Of a stretch of 64,000 bases of DNA, positions 8,625-17,901 are shown piece after piece (positions within the stretch are counted from its first letter, which is position 1; each line of letters begins with the position of its first letter). The DNA is from Arthrobacter roseus (GTDB lineage Bacteria; Actinomycetota; Actinomycetes; Actinomycetales; Micrococcaceae). Position numbers and translations under genes: made by a program. Under the pieces are notes generated by a model. The model saw only the letters and a program-made list of their open reading frames with translations, was not told the origin of the DNA and searched no databases. The stretch lies in the NCBI RefSeq assembly GCF_016907875.1, contig NZ_JAFBCU010000001.1:2418001-2482000 (forward strand). The letters are read 5' to 3'.

Positions 8625-9767
8625 TCAGCCTGCGACATCCACCAATTCAGGACGTTCGGTTGATCGAGCAGAGTCAAGAGTTGCCTGTCCAAGGACCCGT
8701 GTGCCCTGGTACAGGACTACGGTTTGGCCGGGAGCAACCCCTCTCATCGGTTCGAGTAAATCGACGACAAGCAGCGGAGAACCGTCCTCACCAGCGATCA
8801 CCCTGGCGCGTGCGTCCACAGGATCACCGTGCGCCCGAACCTGCGCCATGCAGTCAAACTCGGTGCCGCTGTCCACCTCAGCGATCGGCTTGCCGCACCA
8901 GGAAACCTTGATTCCCTTCATGCGGTCCACCGCCAGCATGCGTTCTGGACCAACGACCACCTTGTTTTCTTTGGGCCGGATTTCCAAGACGAACCGAGGC
9001 TTACCGTCAGCCGCGGGCCGCCCCAGCTGAAGTCCTTTGCGCTGGCCCACGGTAAAAGCATTCGCTCCGCCGTGCCGTCCAATCGTGGCGCCCTCGGCGT
9101 CGACAATGTCACCTTCGCTCATTTCTATACGCTCCTCGAGCCAGCCTCGGGTGTCGCCGTCGGGAATGAAGCAGATGTCGTGGCTGTCCGGCTTCTTCGC
9201 CACCGAAAGGCCGCGCCGTTCAGCCTCGGCACGCACTTCGGCTTTGGACGGAGTCTCGGCCAACGGGAACATGGAGTGCTTTAACTGCTCATGGGTGAGG
9301 ACTCCCAGTACGTAAGACTGGTCCTTTGCCCAGTCCGCAGCGCGGTGCAACTCCGGGTCCCCGTCAGCGTTCTCGAGGACCTTCGCGTAGTGGCCAGTGC
9401 ACACTGCATCAAAACCAAGGGCAAGAGCCTTCTCCAGTAGCGCCGCGAATTTGATGCGTTCGTTGCAGCGCATGCAGGGGTTGGGTGTACGGCCCGCAGC
9501 ATACTCTGCGATGAAGTCATCGACGACGTCTTCCTTGAAGCGCTCGGAAAAGTCCCAGACGTAATACGGGATACCCAGTTTTTCGCAGGCACGCCAGGCA
9601 TCGGAGGAATCCTCGATGGTGCAACAACCACGGCTACCGGTTCGCAGGGTTCCGGGCATGCGGCTCAGGGCCAGGTGAACACCGACGACCTCATGCCCCG
9701 CATCTACGGCCCGGGCTGCGGCCACCGCAGAGTCCACTCCACCGCTCATTGCTGCCAAAACTTTCAT
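8625..9767 (-). CDS. mnmA: tRNA-specific 2-thiouridylase MnmA
   Basis: 380 residues, normal length. MnmA activates C2 of U34 in Lys, Glu and Gln tRNAs with ATP and inserts sulfur. The PP-loop SGGVDS is at residues 8-13. The two catalytic cysteines are visible as Cys98 in TPNPCMRCN and Cys199 in SHDICF. The central and C-terminal beta-barrel region contains GQRKGLQLG. The start overlaps the stop of the cysteine desulfurase gene by 4 bases, which fits delivery of persulfide sulfur from that enzyme. No Tus-relay genes are seen here. Confidence 0.95.
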   Translation of the reverse strand: MKVLAAMSGGVDSAVAAARAVDAGHEVVGVHLALSRMPGTLRTGSRGCCTIEDSSDAWRACEKLGIPYYVWDFSERFKEDVVDDFIAEYAAGRTPNPCMRCNERIKFAALLEKALALGFDAVCTGHYAKVLENADGDPELHRAADWAKDQSYVLGVLTHEQLKHSMFPLAETPSKAEVRAEAERRGLSVAKKPDSHDICFIPDGDTRGWLEERIEMSEGDIVDAEGATIGRHGGANAFTVGQRKGLQLGRPAADGKPRFVLEIRPKENKVVVGPERMLAVDRMKGIKVSWCGKPIAEVDSGTEFDCMAQVRAHGDPVDARARVIAGEDGSPLLVVDLLEPMRGVAPGQTVVLYQGTRVLGQATLDSARSTERPELVDVAG

Positions 9768-11035
9768 TTTTCTCCCTGCCGCATGGTTCCGGAGACGTTG
9801 CCGGCGCGGCTGATTGTTCCTGCTGTCTGGATAGTGCTCACGTGTCCTGCCATTCCTGCTTTCCGGGCGCTGGCGTATGCCCCTGGAAGTACAGCCACCA
9901 GTGCGTCAACGTCCGAAGATGTCGAAGTATGCCCGAGACTGAACCGCTGCGCACCGCGGGCCTCTGATTCAGTAAGTCCCATCGCCAGCAGAACATGCGA
10001 CGGCCGGGGAACACCGGCCGTGCAAGCCGATCCCGTTGATGATTCCACGCCCGCCATGTCCAGAACGAATAACAACGAGTCCCCCTCGCACCCGGGAAAA
10101 GTGAAGTGAGCGTTCCCCGGCAGCCGCTTGGCATAATCACCCTGCTCCAGAGGTCCCCGCAGGATGGCCTCCGGTATTGCTCGCTGAACGGCTTCAATCA
10201 GGCTATCGCGCAGTTCCACGAGCCTGTTGGCCTCCTGGGTGAGGTTCAACGCCGCGAATTCCGCGGCTGCGGCGAAAGCGGCAATCCCTGCCGTGTCCAG
10301 CGTTCCGGAGCGCACGTCACGCTCCTGTCCCCCACCGTGCTGGGTAGGGGTCAGCGACACCGAGCGACCAACAAACAGGGCACCAACGCCAACAGGCCCG
10401 CCAATCTTGTGAGCGCTGACGGCCATCGTATCCAGCCCGGAATCTGCGAAGTTCACGGGGATCGTGCCGAATGCCTGAACGGCGTCGGAGTGGACGGGTA
10501 TTCCATGCCGGTGCGCCAACTCCACGACGTCGTGGATAGGCTGCACTGCTCCGACCTCATTATTGGCCCACATGACGCTGACGAGGGCGACGTTCCCAGG
10601 ATCAGCTTCTATCTCGTGTTCAAGAGCCTCTATGCTAACCACGCCATGAGCGTCCACCGGCAACCAGACGATGTCAGCTCCCTCATGCGAGGCGAGCCAC
10701 TCAACGGTGTCCTGAACGGCATGATGTTCCACCGATGAGCACAGTATCCGTCGTCGGGCGGGGTCCGCTGCCCGACGCGCCCAGTAGAGCCCCTTGACTG
10801 CAAGGTTATTAGCTTCAGTACCGCCGGAGGTGAAAATGATCTCGGAACGGTGGGCCCCGCCTGCGACGGCGATCTTCTCCCGTGACTCCTCAACAACAAT
10901 TCTGGCGCGCCGACCTGAACCGTGCAGCGATGATGGGTTGCCGCTACGGCTGAGGTGTTGGGTGAATGCGGCGAGCGCGGTGCCCGTTATGGGCGTGGTC
11001 GCCGCGTGATCCAAGTACACGGGCACGTGTGACAT
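9764..11035 (-). CDS. Cysteine desulfurase, NifS/IscS type
   Basis: About 423 residues from ATG 11035 ([15 protein letters not shown]); a start nine codons upstream at 11062 is also open and neither has a strong ribosome site. PLP enzyme that strips sulfur from cysteine to form a protein persulfide. I see the N-terminal YLDHAATTP motif, the PLP lysine in SAHKIGGP, and the catalytic Cys in the loop [11 protein letters not shown]. The loop length and short SACT motif match group I (IscS/NifS) enzymes. It is coupled to mnmA by a 4-base overlap, so a main task is probably tRNA thiolation; Fe-S assembly in Actinobacteria is usually served by a SUF operon. Confidence 0.92.
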   Translation of the reverse strand: MSHVPVYLDHAATTPITGTALAAFTQHLSRSGNPSSLHGSGRRARIVVEESREKIAVAGGAHRSEIIFTSGGTEANNLAVKGLYWARRAADPARRRILCSSVEHHAVQDTVEWLASHEGADIVWLPVDAHGVVSIEALEHEIEADPGNVALVSVMWANNEVGAVQPIHDVVELAHRHGIPVHSDAVQAFGTIPVNFADSGLDTMAVSAHKIGGPVGVGALFVGRSVSLTPTQHGGGQERDVRSGTLDTAGIAAFAAAAEFAALNLTQEANRLVELRDSLIEAVQRAIPEAILRGPLEQGDYAKRLPGNAHFTFPGCEGDSLLFVLDMAGVESSTGSACTAGVPRPSHVLLAMGLTESEARGAQRFSLGHTSTSSDVDALVAVLPGAYASARKAGMAGHVSTIQTAGTISRAGNVSGTMRQGEK

Positions 11036-11092
11036 TCTATCGCGGTGCACCCGTCCAGTCATAAAAGACCTTGGACGATGTTCACTACTGGT

Positions 11093-12049
11093 ATGAATGA
11101 TCCTGTGACCGATATGCCTCTTGTCAACCCTGGCCAGCCTGGTGCCTTTATGCCTGAGCTACTGCACCCGGTGCACCACTTCAGCGCCCGCACCATTGAT
11201 TTCTCCTCGCAAGTAGCGCTGATGGCTATCATCAACCGCACGCCGAATTCTTTTTACGACGCCGGGAAAACCTTTGGTCTGCCCGCGGCGGTGGATGCGG
11301 CGCTCAAGGCGGTGGACGACGGCGCTGATTGGGTTGATATTGGCGGGGTGCCTTTTGCTCCTGGCCCCACGCTGTCGGCGGCAGACGAAGCGGATCGGAT
11401 CGTGCCGGTCATAGCAGCGGTTCGGAAGGCCTCCAACGTCGTGATCTCCGCAGATACTTTTGACCCCTATGTTGCTCAGCGGGCCATTGAGGCCGGTGCG
11501 GATGTCATCAACGACACAACCGGGCTACAGAACCCGGATCTTGCCCGGGTTGTGGCAGACACCGGGGTGCATCTGGTGATCACTCACAGTCTTGCCGCTC
11601 CGCGCACTGTTTACCCCCGGCCAACGTACGGCGATGTGGTCACAGAGGTTGCCGCATTCCTGCAGGACCGCGTCAACGCAGCGATTGATTTGGGAGTTGC
11701 GCCGGAGAACATCATCGTCGATCCTGGACACGATCTGAATAAGAACACCTTGCATTCGCTCGAACTGACGCGTCGCTTCTGTGAGATCGCCTCGCTGGGT
11801 TACCCGGCGCTCGCTGCAGTTTCGAACAAGGACTTCATCGGCGAAACCCTTCGCCAGCCAAAGTCGGACCGGTTGGAGGGATCGCTCGCCGCAGCGGTGA
11901 TGTGCATCCTTGGTGGTGCCCGGATTGTGAGGATGCACGACGTCGGTGCGTCGCGTTCGACTGTCACCTTCACGGAAGCGGCCCTTGGCTGGCGCCAACC
12001 AGCGTATTTGGAGCACAACATGGGCGACACGAACAGGCCGACACCTTGA
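11093..12049 (+). CDS. Dihydropteroate synthase-related protein, FolP2 type
   Basis: 318 residues from ATG 11093 (MNDPVTDMP); ATG 11078 and a start at 11045 are also open, none with a clear Shine-Dalgarno. TIM-barrel pterin-binding enzyme: MAIINRTPNSFYDAG stands in place of the canonical MGILNVTPDSFSDGG, and DPGHDLNKNTLHSLE, VSNKDFIGE and RIVRMHDVGAS follow. The NRTPxSFYD variant and these segments resemble mycobacterial FolP2 more than FolP1. As I recall, FolP2 of M. tuberculosis was not shown to be a working dihydropteroate synthase. It lies divergent from the desulfurase gene and overlaps the next reductase gene, forming a folate-like pair. Confidence 0.8.
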   Translation: MNDPVTDMPLVNPGQPGAFMPELLHPVHHFSARTIDFSSQVALMAIINRTPNSFYDAGKTFGLPAAVDAALKAVDDGADWVDIGGVPFAPGPTLSAADEADRIVPVIAAVRKASNVVISADTFDPYVAQRAIEAGADVINDTTGLQNPDLARVVADTGVHLVITHSLAAPRTVYPRPTYGDVVTEVAAFLQDRVNAAIDLGVAPENIIVDPGHDLNKNTLHSLELTRRFCEIASLGYPALAAVSNKDFIGETLRQPKSDRLEGSLAAAVMCILGGARIVRMHDVGASRSTVTFTEAALGWRQPAYLEHNMGDTNRPTP

Positions 12050-12786
12050 TTTCCGCCGTGTATCCGCAGCCAGGTGGAGCTCTGGATGATGCCCAGCTGC
12101 TAGCCATCTACGCATATTCAGACCCGTCAAAGTCCTGTGCGCGGTTCAATTTCGTGGCCACTGCCGACGGCGCGGCCAACCATCAGGGAGTTTCGGGCGG
12201 TTTGGGTGGACCTGCGGATAAGAAGGTCTTTGGCCTCCTGCGCCGGCTCGCGGATGCCGTCGTTGTCGGTGCAGGGACCGTCCGTGCCGAGGGCTATGCC
12301 GGTGAGCTCCTGGATGCGCAGGGGCAGCAATGGCGTCTGGGCCATGGCTTAGCCACGCATCCGGCGCTCGTCATCATTTCAGGTTCCCTCGATATGGCAT
12401 CCGACGCTGATATATTCTCTCGCAGCCCTGTCCAACCCATTGTCCTGACCACTGAAAGGGCGCCGCTGGAGTCGCGGTACCGGATAGCGGAAGTGGCCGA
12501 CGTCGTCGTTGCTGGAGTAGATGAACTTGACGTCGAGGCGGCGTTGGGAGAGTTGTCCGACCGGGGTCTCACGCGGCTTCTGTGTGAGGGCGGCCCTGGA
12601 GTGTTCGGCGCGTTTCAGGCCGCCGGCCGGGTCGATGAACTGTGCCTAACTTTCAGCCCGTCACTTGCTGGCGGTGGTGGCCCCCGGATTGTATCCGGCT
12701 CGGGGCACGAGCTGCAGGCCTTGGCGCTGAACCATGTGCTCGTCTCAGGTAGCGAAGTTCTGCTGCGCTACAGGCGCGCCGTCTGA
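12046..12786 (+). CDS. RibD C-terminal/dihydrofolate reductase-like pyrimidine reductase
   Basis: About 246 residues from TTG 12046, which overlaps the FolP2 stop (TTGA); GTG 12058 is an alternative. The longer frame back to 11902 lies wholly over folP2 and is not credible. The protein has the RibD_C/DHFR fold: ARFNFVATADGAAN near the N terminus, VVGAGTVRAEGY in the NADPH region, and LLCEGGPGVFGAF in the C-terminal half, as in deaminase/reductase RibD C domains. Its neighbour and form recall M. tuberculosis Rv2671, a reductase reported to supply dihydrofolate reductase activity. Here that role is an inference from the FolP2 neighbour; a riboflavin or F420-linked reductase is also possible. 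Confidence 0.75.
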   Translation: MISAVYPQPGGALDDAQLLAIYAYSDPSKSCARFNFVATADGAANHQGVSGGLGGPADKKVFGLLRRLADAVVVGAGTVRAEGYAGELLDAQGQQWRLGHGLATHPALVIISGSLDMASDADIFSRSPVQPIVLTTERAPLESRYRIAEVADVVVAGVDELDVEAALGELSDRGLTRLLCEGGPGVFGAFQAAGRVDELCLTFSPSLAGGGGPRIVSGSGHELQALALNHVLVSGSEVLLRYRRAV

Positions 12787-12813
12787 CGATCCGGCCACTC
12801 GCCCGGCTGAGCG

Positions 12814-13938
12814 CTAATCAAGCGGGTTAGCCTCCCGGCTTTCGGTGCTGAGCAGCACGACGACGGAATCTCCGGAAACGCCCATGGACTCTCGCAGTTC
12901 CGGATTGTCGAAGGCAACATGCAGTCCCGCCAGCGAGGCGGCTCCGCACGGGCCGGAGTCGAAACCAAGCTCTTCGAGCCGGTGTACCGCGGAGATGTCC
13001 GCGTTCTCGGGCACCAGGACTGCGGCGTCGACGCCCCCGCGCAGGACCGGCCACGCGATGGTGGAAACGGTGCCGCAGTTCAGCCCGGCCATGTGGGTGC
13101 TTCCCGTCTCCACTGAAACCCGTCCGCCAGCGTTCAGCGACTCGACAAGGCAACCGGCCTCGAGCGGTTCCACGCTCAGCAGGGACGGCTGCGGTGTATC
13201 CGTCGGCCGGTCGTTACCGCGGTAGTGCGCCACTGTTGCCTGGAGCAGCGAACCCACTCCACAGGGAGTGACAACGACGTCGGGGCCGGCCACGCCGGCG
13301 TCCTCAAGCTGGCTGTCCAGCTCGCGGAAAATGGTGGAGTAGCCCTCAACAATCCACGTGGGAATCTGGTCATACCCCTCCCACGCGGTGTCCTGAACCA
13401 GCTGCCCGGCGGGGTCCGCCTCGGCCGCAGCGTCCGCATGGGGGACGACGTCGTCATACGGGGCCTGAACCTCGGTGAGTTCCGCGCCCTCGCCGCGGAT
13501 GCCGTCCTTGGCCGCCTGACTGATGGAGGAGGGCACAAAGACCCGTGCCGACAGGCCGAACAACGACGCCGTGTGCGCCACCGCACGTCCGTGGTTGCCG
13601 TCGGTGGCGCAGTAGAGCGTCAGTTTGCCACCGAACCTGTCAGCCAGTTCGTCGAAGGACCAGTTTTCTCCGGCTTCGCCCGTCCGTGCCGATAAGATCC
13701 GGTAAACCGACCACAGCACTCCCACCATTTTGAAGGCGGGCAGGCCAAAGCGAACAGACTCTTCCTTGACGAAGACCTGCCGGACACCGAGGTCGGTTGC
13801 AAGCTCCCGGCTCTCCTTCAACCGGGTGGGGCTGTATCCGAGGGCAGCCTGATGAAAGGCCAGTACCTCTTGGGGCGCGGGCGGAGTGCGGAAGGATCGG
13901 GCCGCCGGGTTGGCATACCACTGCTTAGATGAGGTCAT
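12814..13938 (-). CDS. Diaminopropionate ammonia-lyase family PLP enzyme
   Basis: 374 residues from ATG 13938 (MTSSKQWYANP); a start at 14025 adds 29 residues that look non-homologous. Fold type II PLP enzyme: the lysine lies in GLPAFKMVG, the substrate/phosphate region in CATDGNHGRAVAHTA, and a Gly-rich site in TPCGVGSLLQATVAHYR. N-terminal YANPAARSF and FHQAALGYSPTRL are typical for 2,3-diaminopropionate ammonia-lyase (DpaL), which makes pyruvate and ammonia. The nearest alternatives are threonine dehydratase-like enzymes. It stands alone, convergent with the reductase gene 27 bases away and followed at its 5' side by a lipoprotein gene on the same strand. Confidence 0.78.
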   Translation of the reverse strand: MTSSKQWYANPAARSFRTPPAPQEVLAFHQAALGYSPTRLKESRELATDLGVRQVFVKEESVRFGLPAFKMVGVLWSVYRILSARTGEAGENWSFDELADRFGGKLTLYCATDGNHGRAVAHTASLFGLSARVFVPSSISQAAKDGIRGEGAELTEVQAPYDDVVPHADAAAEADPAGQLVQDTAWEGYDQIPTWIVEGYSTIFRELDSQLEDAGVAGPDVVVTPCGVGSLLQATVAHYRGNDRPTDTPQPSLLSVEPLEAGCLVESLNAGGRVSVETGSTHMAGLNCGTVSTIAWPVLRGGVDAAVLVPENADISAVHRLEELGFDSGPCGAASLAGLHVAFDNPELRESMGVSGDSVVVLLSTESREANPLD

Positions 13939-14037
13939 GAACCCATTGTTGGCAGAAACCACCGCGCGGGACCACCACCCGAAGCGATTCCGTGCCACGC
14001 GGACCGCACTCGAGTCCACCACCAAGCAGGTAACGGC

Positions 14038-14760
14038 TTAGTTATCCGGCGGAACCACAGATACCCGGTTGCGGATATCCGCTACTGCCGATGAGAGCTG
14101 GTCATCCGTCTCACAGGACGCCGTGAAAACAATTCCGGTCCGGGTGGCAGCGAAGAGACGCATTGATACTGCGCTGGCACGGGAGGTTTCCGTCGCGGGT
14201 TGAACGTACGTCAAGAACTCGATCGCTGCTTTGGCCTCGTCTGGGGACTCTCCCCACAACCACTGTGTGGGCTCCAAATGTTCGCCGAGGATACTGGGGT
14301 CCTGAAATCGGAAGAGGGCCCGGGTTGACGCCCTGTCATCCACTTCTACGACCAGCGGATCCTGAACATTTGTAGAGCGCAGCGACGCTTCGCATCCGGA
14401 TGTGCTTCGGTAGACAGATTCTCCATTGACCATCATCTGGGTGGGCTCCCACTCTGGCGAATCCATGAGGCCGTCAGAGAACGTGAGCATGGCCGATGGT
14501 TTCAGGTAGGCGCCACGCTTAAAGGACATATCCTTCTGGCGGATCTGCGCGACTGTCTGTGGCGGCAGCTCAGCGGACGACGACGGCGGCGGCGGCGGCG
14601 CCGTTGCGTCCCCGCTCTTTTCGTTGAGCCCGGACGAGGACTCCTGCGAGCGGGTTGTACCAGGTACGGATTCGGTGGGGACTTGGATGGTACAGCCGGT
14701 CAGAGATGCGACGAGGAGCGTCACCCCCAGAGCTCGCCCCAACCACCGGTAAGCGCGCAT
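14038..14760 (-). CDS. Putative lipoprotein, function unknown
   Basis: 240 residues. The signal peptide ends in SLTGC with a likely lipidated Cys23. Next comes a low-complexity, surface-type linker rich in Ser, Thr and Pro including a run of six prolines. The rest is a mixed domain with two cysteines (SGCEASLRS and ASCETDDQLS) that could form a disulfide outside the membrane. I do not recognise the family. The gene is 99 bases upstream of the ammonia-lyase on the same strand and divergent from the J-domain gene; no functional link is evident. Confidence 0.7.
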   Translation of the reverse strand: MRAYRWLGRALGVTLLVASLTGCTIQVPTESVPGTTRSQESSSGLNEKSGDATAPPPPPSSSAELPPQTVAQIRQKDMSFKRGAYLKPSAMLTFSDGLMDSPEWEPTQMMVNGESVYRSTSGCEASLRSTNVQDPLVVEVDDRASTRALFRFQDPSILGEHLEPTQWLWGESPDEAKAAIEFLTYVQPATETSRASAVSMRLFAATRTGIVFTASCETDDQLSSAVADIRNRVSVVPPDN

Positions 14761-14916
14761 TGTGTCCCCTGTTGTTGCCTTGATTCTTCCCTACCACCCT
14801 ATGATGCAACGTCGCTCAAGAACTAGCGGGCGCTGCCCATCACGGTCTGATCTTGTAAGATGGTCTCCGCACTATTGAACGTCTCCCTTTTTCCAACACA
14901 TGTCAGGATATTGCCG

Positions 14917-15846
14917 GTGAGCCAAGCCGAGTCGAATCCCTACTCGGTCCTTGGCGTGCCCGCCGACGCGACGATCGAACAGATCCGAAAAGCGTACCGC
15001 AGAAAGGCGCGTGCCACGCACCCGGATCAGGGCGGCAGTGCACCAGAATTTCACGAAGTTTCTGAGGCATACCGACTACTCACGGACGGTTCACTCAGGC
15101 AATCGTTCGACGACAATTCCAGCAACCAGTCCGCCTCACAGGCGACTCCGCCGCGCCCTGGCAAGACGCGGGCGACAGGGCACCCATCCCGGCCTGAACC
15201 CCGTCGTTTAAATACAACCCCCACCTTTCTTCCGCCCTTTGATCCGAACACGCCACCGGTCGTATCTCTGGCTGTCGCGGGGCAGCAATCCCATTCCGCT
15301 CCCCGACGCCCGAACATGCTGACACGGCTCAGCTCCACGAAACTCGCTAAGTATGACGCCGAGGAACGAACCACGCAACTGCTGGAATCGACAATCCTGA
15401 AGGACTATCCCGCCGGCCGTCTGATCAATGGTGCTCGGTTCGAAAACGGCACAGAAGCAGGATCCGTTCTGTTGGGCGGCTATCGAGTTGCCGTCGTCGC
15501 TTCCCTGATTGCATCAGCGCCGGCCTATCGGTGGGACGGTGGCAGGCTACTCCACAAGGGCCGGGCTGCTGGTGGACCTGCGCTGCGGGAGACCGTCAGG
15601 ACCGTGCAGGAGCAACTTCCCGGCTGCCACGTCTCTGGCTGGCTCGTGTTGCACAACCTGAAGGGCAACCCGTTCGAGCCTGTGATCGACTACCCACCGG
15701 GCGCAGACCGTTCAAGTCTCGCACCCGTGCATGCCGTCAACGTAGGTACCCTGGCCAGGCAGCTGCGCCAGTTCATGTCCGCCGGGCCACAACCGAATGT
15801 TGTCCAGCTGTCCGTGCTCGCGCGTCTACTCGAAGCCACCACCTGA
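14917..15846 (+). CDS. J-domain (DnaJ-like) protein
   Basis: 309 residues from GTG 14917, preceded by AGGA about 10 bases upstream; an ATG at 14860 gives an extra hydrophobic stretch without family support. The N-terminal J domain covers residues 6-66 and holds the HPD motif at 35-37, needed to stimulate DnaK ATPase. A Pro/Ser-rich linker follows (about 70-125). The C-terminal 180 residues lack the zinc-finger and CTD of DnaJ and instead look like the nuclease-related/NERD-like type of C-terminal part found in several actinobacterial J proteins (weakly: RLINGARFENGTEAGSVLLGGYRV). It precedes trmL by 42 bases. The client is unknown. Confidence 0.75.
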   Translation: MSQAESNPYSVLGVPADATIEQIRKAYRRKARATHPDQGGSAPEFHEVSEAYRLLTDGSLRQSFDDNSSNQSASQATPPRPGKTRATGHPSRPEPRRLNTTPTFLPPFDPNTPPVVSLAVAGQQSHSAPRRPNMLTRLSSTKLAKYDAEERTTQLLESTILKDYPAGRLINGARFENGTEAGSVLLGGYRVAVVASLIASAPAYRWDGGRLLHKGRAAGGPALRETVRTVQEQLPGCHVSGWLVLHNLKGNPFEPVIDYPPGADRSSLAPVHAVNVGTLARQLRQFMSAGPQPNVVQLSVLARLLEATT

Positions 15847-15888
15847 ACTCTCTCAAACCGCAACCAGTAGTGGGCCTAGAATGGGCAA

Positions 15889-16356
15889 GTGTTCCGCATC
15901 CTATTCCTCACCCCCGAAATTCCCGGCAATACCGGAAACGCCATACGTCTGGCTGCCATCACGGGGTCAGAGCTGCACCTAGTGGAACCGCTGGGGTTCA
16001 GCCTCGAAGATTCCAAACTTCGCCGGGCTGGGCTCGATTACCATGACCTCGCCGTTCTGCGGGTCCATTCATCACTCGAGGACGCATGGCGGGCCCTCAC
16101 CCCCCGAAACGTTTACGCTTTCACCTCCGAGGGCGACAAAACCCACGTGGACATCCGGTACGAGCCTGGCGATGTCCTGTTGTTTGGACGCGAGTCCACA
16201 GGCTTGCCCGAGGACGTCAAGAACGCACCGGAGATCACGGCCCGCGTCAGGCTCCCTATGCTTCCCACGCTGAGGTCCCTGAATCTTGCCAACTCTGCCT
16301 CCATCGCTGTCTACGAAGGATGGCGGCAGCACGGCTTCGAAGGCGCGAAACTCTAA
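15889..16356 (+). CDS. trmL: tRNA (cytidine(34)-2'-O)-methyltransferase TrmL
   Basis: 155 residues, the usual length of this minimal SPOUT enzyme, which methylates the ribose of the wobble base of Leu tRNAs with S-adenosylmethionine. Visible family marks: ILFLTPEIPGNTGNAIRLAA at the N terminus, LLFGRESTGLP, and the knot segment MLPTLRSLNLANSASIAVYE. The start is GTG at 15889. The gene lies in a + run after the J-domain gene and 34 bases before a methyltransferase gene. The assignment to TrmL over related SPOUT methylases rests on length and these motifs. Confidence 0.9.
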   Translation: MFRILFLTPEIPGNTGNAIRLAAITGSELHLVEPLGFSLEDSKLRRAGLDYHDLAVLRVHSSLEDAWRALTPRNVYAFTSEGDKTHVDIRYEPGDVLLFGRESTGLPEDVKNAPEITARVRLPMLPTLRSLNLANSASIAVYEGWRQHGFEGAKL

Positions 16357-16390
16357 ACCCAAGACGTAGTTCAACCAACAAGGAGAACCC

Positions 16391-17191
16391 GTGGTGTCAG
16401 AACTCGGCAGGACCCCCAGCGAAGACGCGGAGCAATTTGATGCCCTCTCTCCCGCGTTATGGAATCCCGTGGGAAACGCTGTCGTGGCCGCTGCCAGATT
16501 GCAGATCGACGACCACGTACTTGACGCCTTTTGCCGAGCAGGCGCGAGCGCGGTTCCAGCAGCCCAGACCGTGGGCAAAATCGGAGTGGTGGACGCCGTC
16601 GACCCTTCTGCTGCCATGCTCGAAGTCGCTGGCCGAAAAGCAAAGGCGTTCGACCTGGGGCAGCTGAACCTGGCCCATAGCGATCCGCTCAGCTGGACCA
16701 TTGAAGGCTCATATGACGCGATAGTAGCCTCCTATGAGCTCTTTACTGCCCAAGATATAGACGCCGTCGGCAACCGGCTCGCCACTCTCCTCAAGCCTGG
16801 TGGCCGGTTCGCGGTATCAGTCTGGGCCAACGGCGCCCATGCAGAATTCGCAGAAGCGCTCACCGATATTTGTGCCCGTCACCAACCAGATACAGCCGAG
16901 CAGGCTTCCCTAGTGGCCGAGAATGCGCGGCGCACTGACACGCCCGAGGAACTTGAGAAATGGCTGACCAGTCTAGGGCTTGGGAATGTTGAAATTGCAC
17001 CAACCGAGGTGTCGGTTCCGCTGAACGCCGACTTGGCCTGGTCTCTCGTGGAAGGCACCTGGTACTCACGTCTACTTCCTGAGGACCCCGGGACCAGAGG
17101 TGAGATCAGAGCGAGACTTTGTCAGGAATTAGGCGAAAACTACGTGCTCAACGCCAATACGTTGATAGCAGTAGCTGAACCAACACTCTGA
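16391..17191 (+). CDS. Class I SAM-dependent methyltransferase
   Basis: 266 residues, started at GTG 16391 with AGGAG at 16381-16385 (a second GTG follows directly). A Rossmann-fold methyltransferase: the glycine-rich motif I is the variant DDHVLDAFCRAGASAVPAA, the acidic end of strand 2 is AVDPSAAMLE, and motif IV/post-motif reads SYDAIVASYELF then LATLLKPGGRFAVSVW. The last 100 residues are a substrate cap of unknown specificity. Similar enzymes act on quinones, phenols or small metabolites, but nothing here fixes the substrate. It is followed by a 91-base gap that carries the sigK promoter. Confidence 0.8.
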   Translation: MVSELGRTPSEDAEQFDALSPALWNPVGNAVVAAARLQIDDHVLDAFCRAGASAVPAAQTVGKIGVVDAVDPSAAMLEVAGRKAKAFDLGQLNLAHSDPLSWTIEGSYDAIVASYELFTAQDIDAVGNRLATLLKPGGRFAVSVWANGAHAEFAEALTDICARHQPDTAEQASLVAENARRTDTPEELEKWLTSLGLGNVEIAPTEVSVPLNADLAWSLVEGTWYSRLLPEDPGTRGEIRARLCQELGENYVLNANTLIAVAEPTL

Positions 17192-17208
17192 CACATTTCA
17201 GCTCTGAC

Positions 17209-17236
17209 CCATCCGGAACAGCCACGACACCGAATA
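17209..17236 (+). promoter_or_regulatory. SigK-type promoter upstream of sigK
   Basis: CCATCC at 17209-17214 and CCGAATA at 17230-17236, 15 bases apart, 46 bases before the sigK start. The SigK consensus from M. tuberculosis, as I remember it, is CCATCC, about 16-17 bases, CCGAATA. Both hexamers match exactly with a slightly shorter spacer, so autoregulation of sigK-rskA is likely. Confidence 0.65.
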
Positions 17237-17282
17237 AGGGATACAACACGCGGACACTTCAGGAGCCCTATGCTGGAGATCT

Positions 17283-17900
17283 ATGGAAAAGCCGATAAGT
17301 AGTCAAGCGTCCGCGGCAGGTAGCGGTTCAGCGCGGAAGGGAGGTGAGCCAGTTGACCAGAGTCTTCTCGTTGGTCTGCTCGATCGCATTTCTCACGGTG
17401 ATCAAGATGCCTTCGCGCAGTTCTACGAACAAACCGCGAAACGTGTCTACGGTATGGCGCGCCGCGTGCTGGTAGATGCCGAGCTGAGCAGGGACGCAAC
17501 GCAGGAAGTTTATCTGCAGGTTTGGAACTCGGCAGGTAAATACAGCCATACCAGCGGAACACCGTTGGCCTGGCTCATGACGCTGGCACATCGGCGTGCT
17601 GTGGATAAAGTGCGCTCTCAGCAGAGCGCTACTGAACGCGAAGCCCGGTATGGTGCTGCGATGCAAGTTCCTGATCGGGACGACGTAGCGGAGACGGTGG
17701 AACAACTACTGGAGGCAGAAGCAGTGGTGACGTGCCTTGAAACCCTGACCGAAACGCAGGAGGAATCGGTCCGGATGGCTTACTACGGCGGTCTGACGTA
17801 TCGGGAAGTGGCAGAAAAGCTTGGTGCCGCGGTACCAACCATCAAATCCCGAATTCGGGATGGATTAATTCGGCTGAGAAACTGTCTGGAGCTGAATTGA
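17283..17900 (+). CDS. sigK: ECF RNA polymerase sigma factor SigK
   Basis: 205 residues. Region 2 (about 34-105) includes the -10 recognising helix RDATQEVYLQVWNSA; region 4 (about 145-200) includes the helix-turn-helix LTYREVAEKLGAAVPTIKSR. The protein has only two cysteines, C151 and C201, exactly 50 residues apart. In M. tuberculosis SigK two region-4 cysteines with the same spacing (C133 and C183 as I recall) form a redox-sensing disulfide that loosens binding to RskA. GGAG lies 4 bases before ATG 17283. The anti-sigma gene begins 1 base after its stop, and a SigK-like promoter lies upstream. Confidence 0.9.
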   Translation: MEKPISSQASAAGSGSARKGGEPVDQSLLVGLLDRISHGDQDAFAQFYEQTAKRVYGMARRVLVDAELSRDATQEVYLQVWNSAGKYSHTSGTPLAWLMTLAHRRAVDKVRSQQSATEREARYGAAMQVPDRDDVAETVEQLLEAEAVVTCLETLTETQEESVRMAYYGGLTYREVAEKLGAAVPTIKSRIRDGLIRLRNCLELN

Positions 17901-17901
17901 G

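Noticed and set aside
14580-14606. GGCGGC microsatellite
   Set aside because: It encodes the proline run of the minus-strand lipoprotein; codon-level low complexity only.
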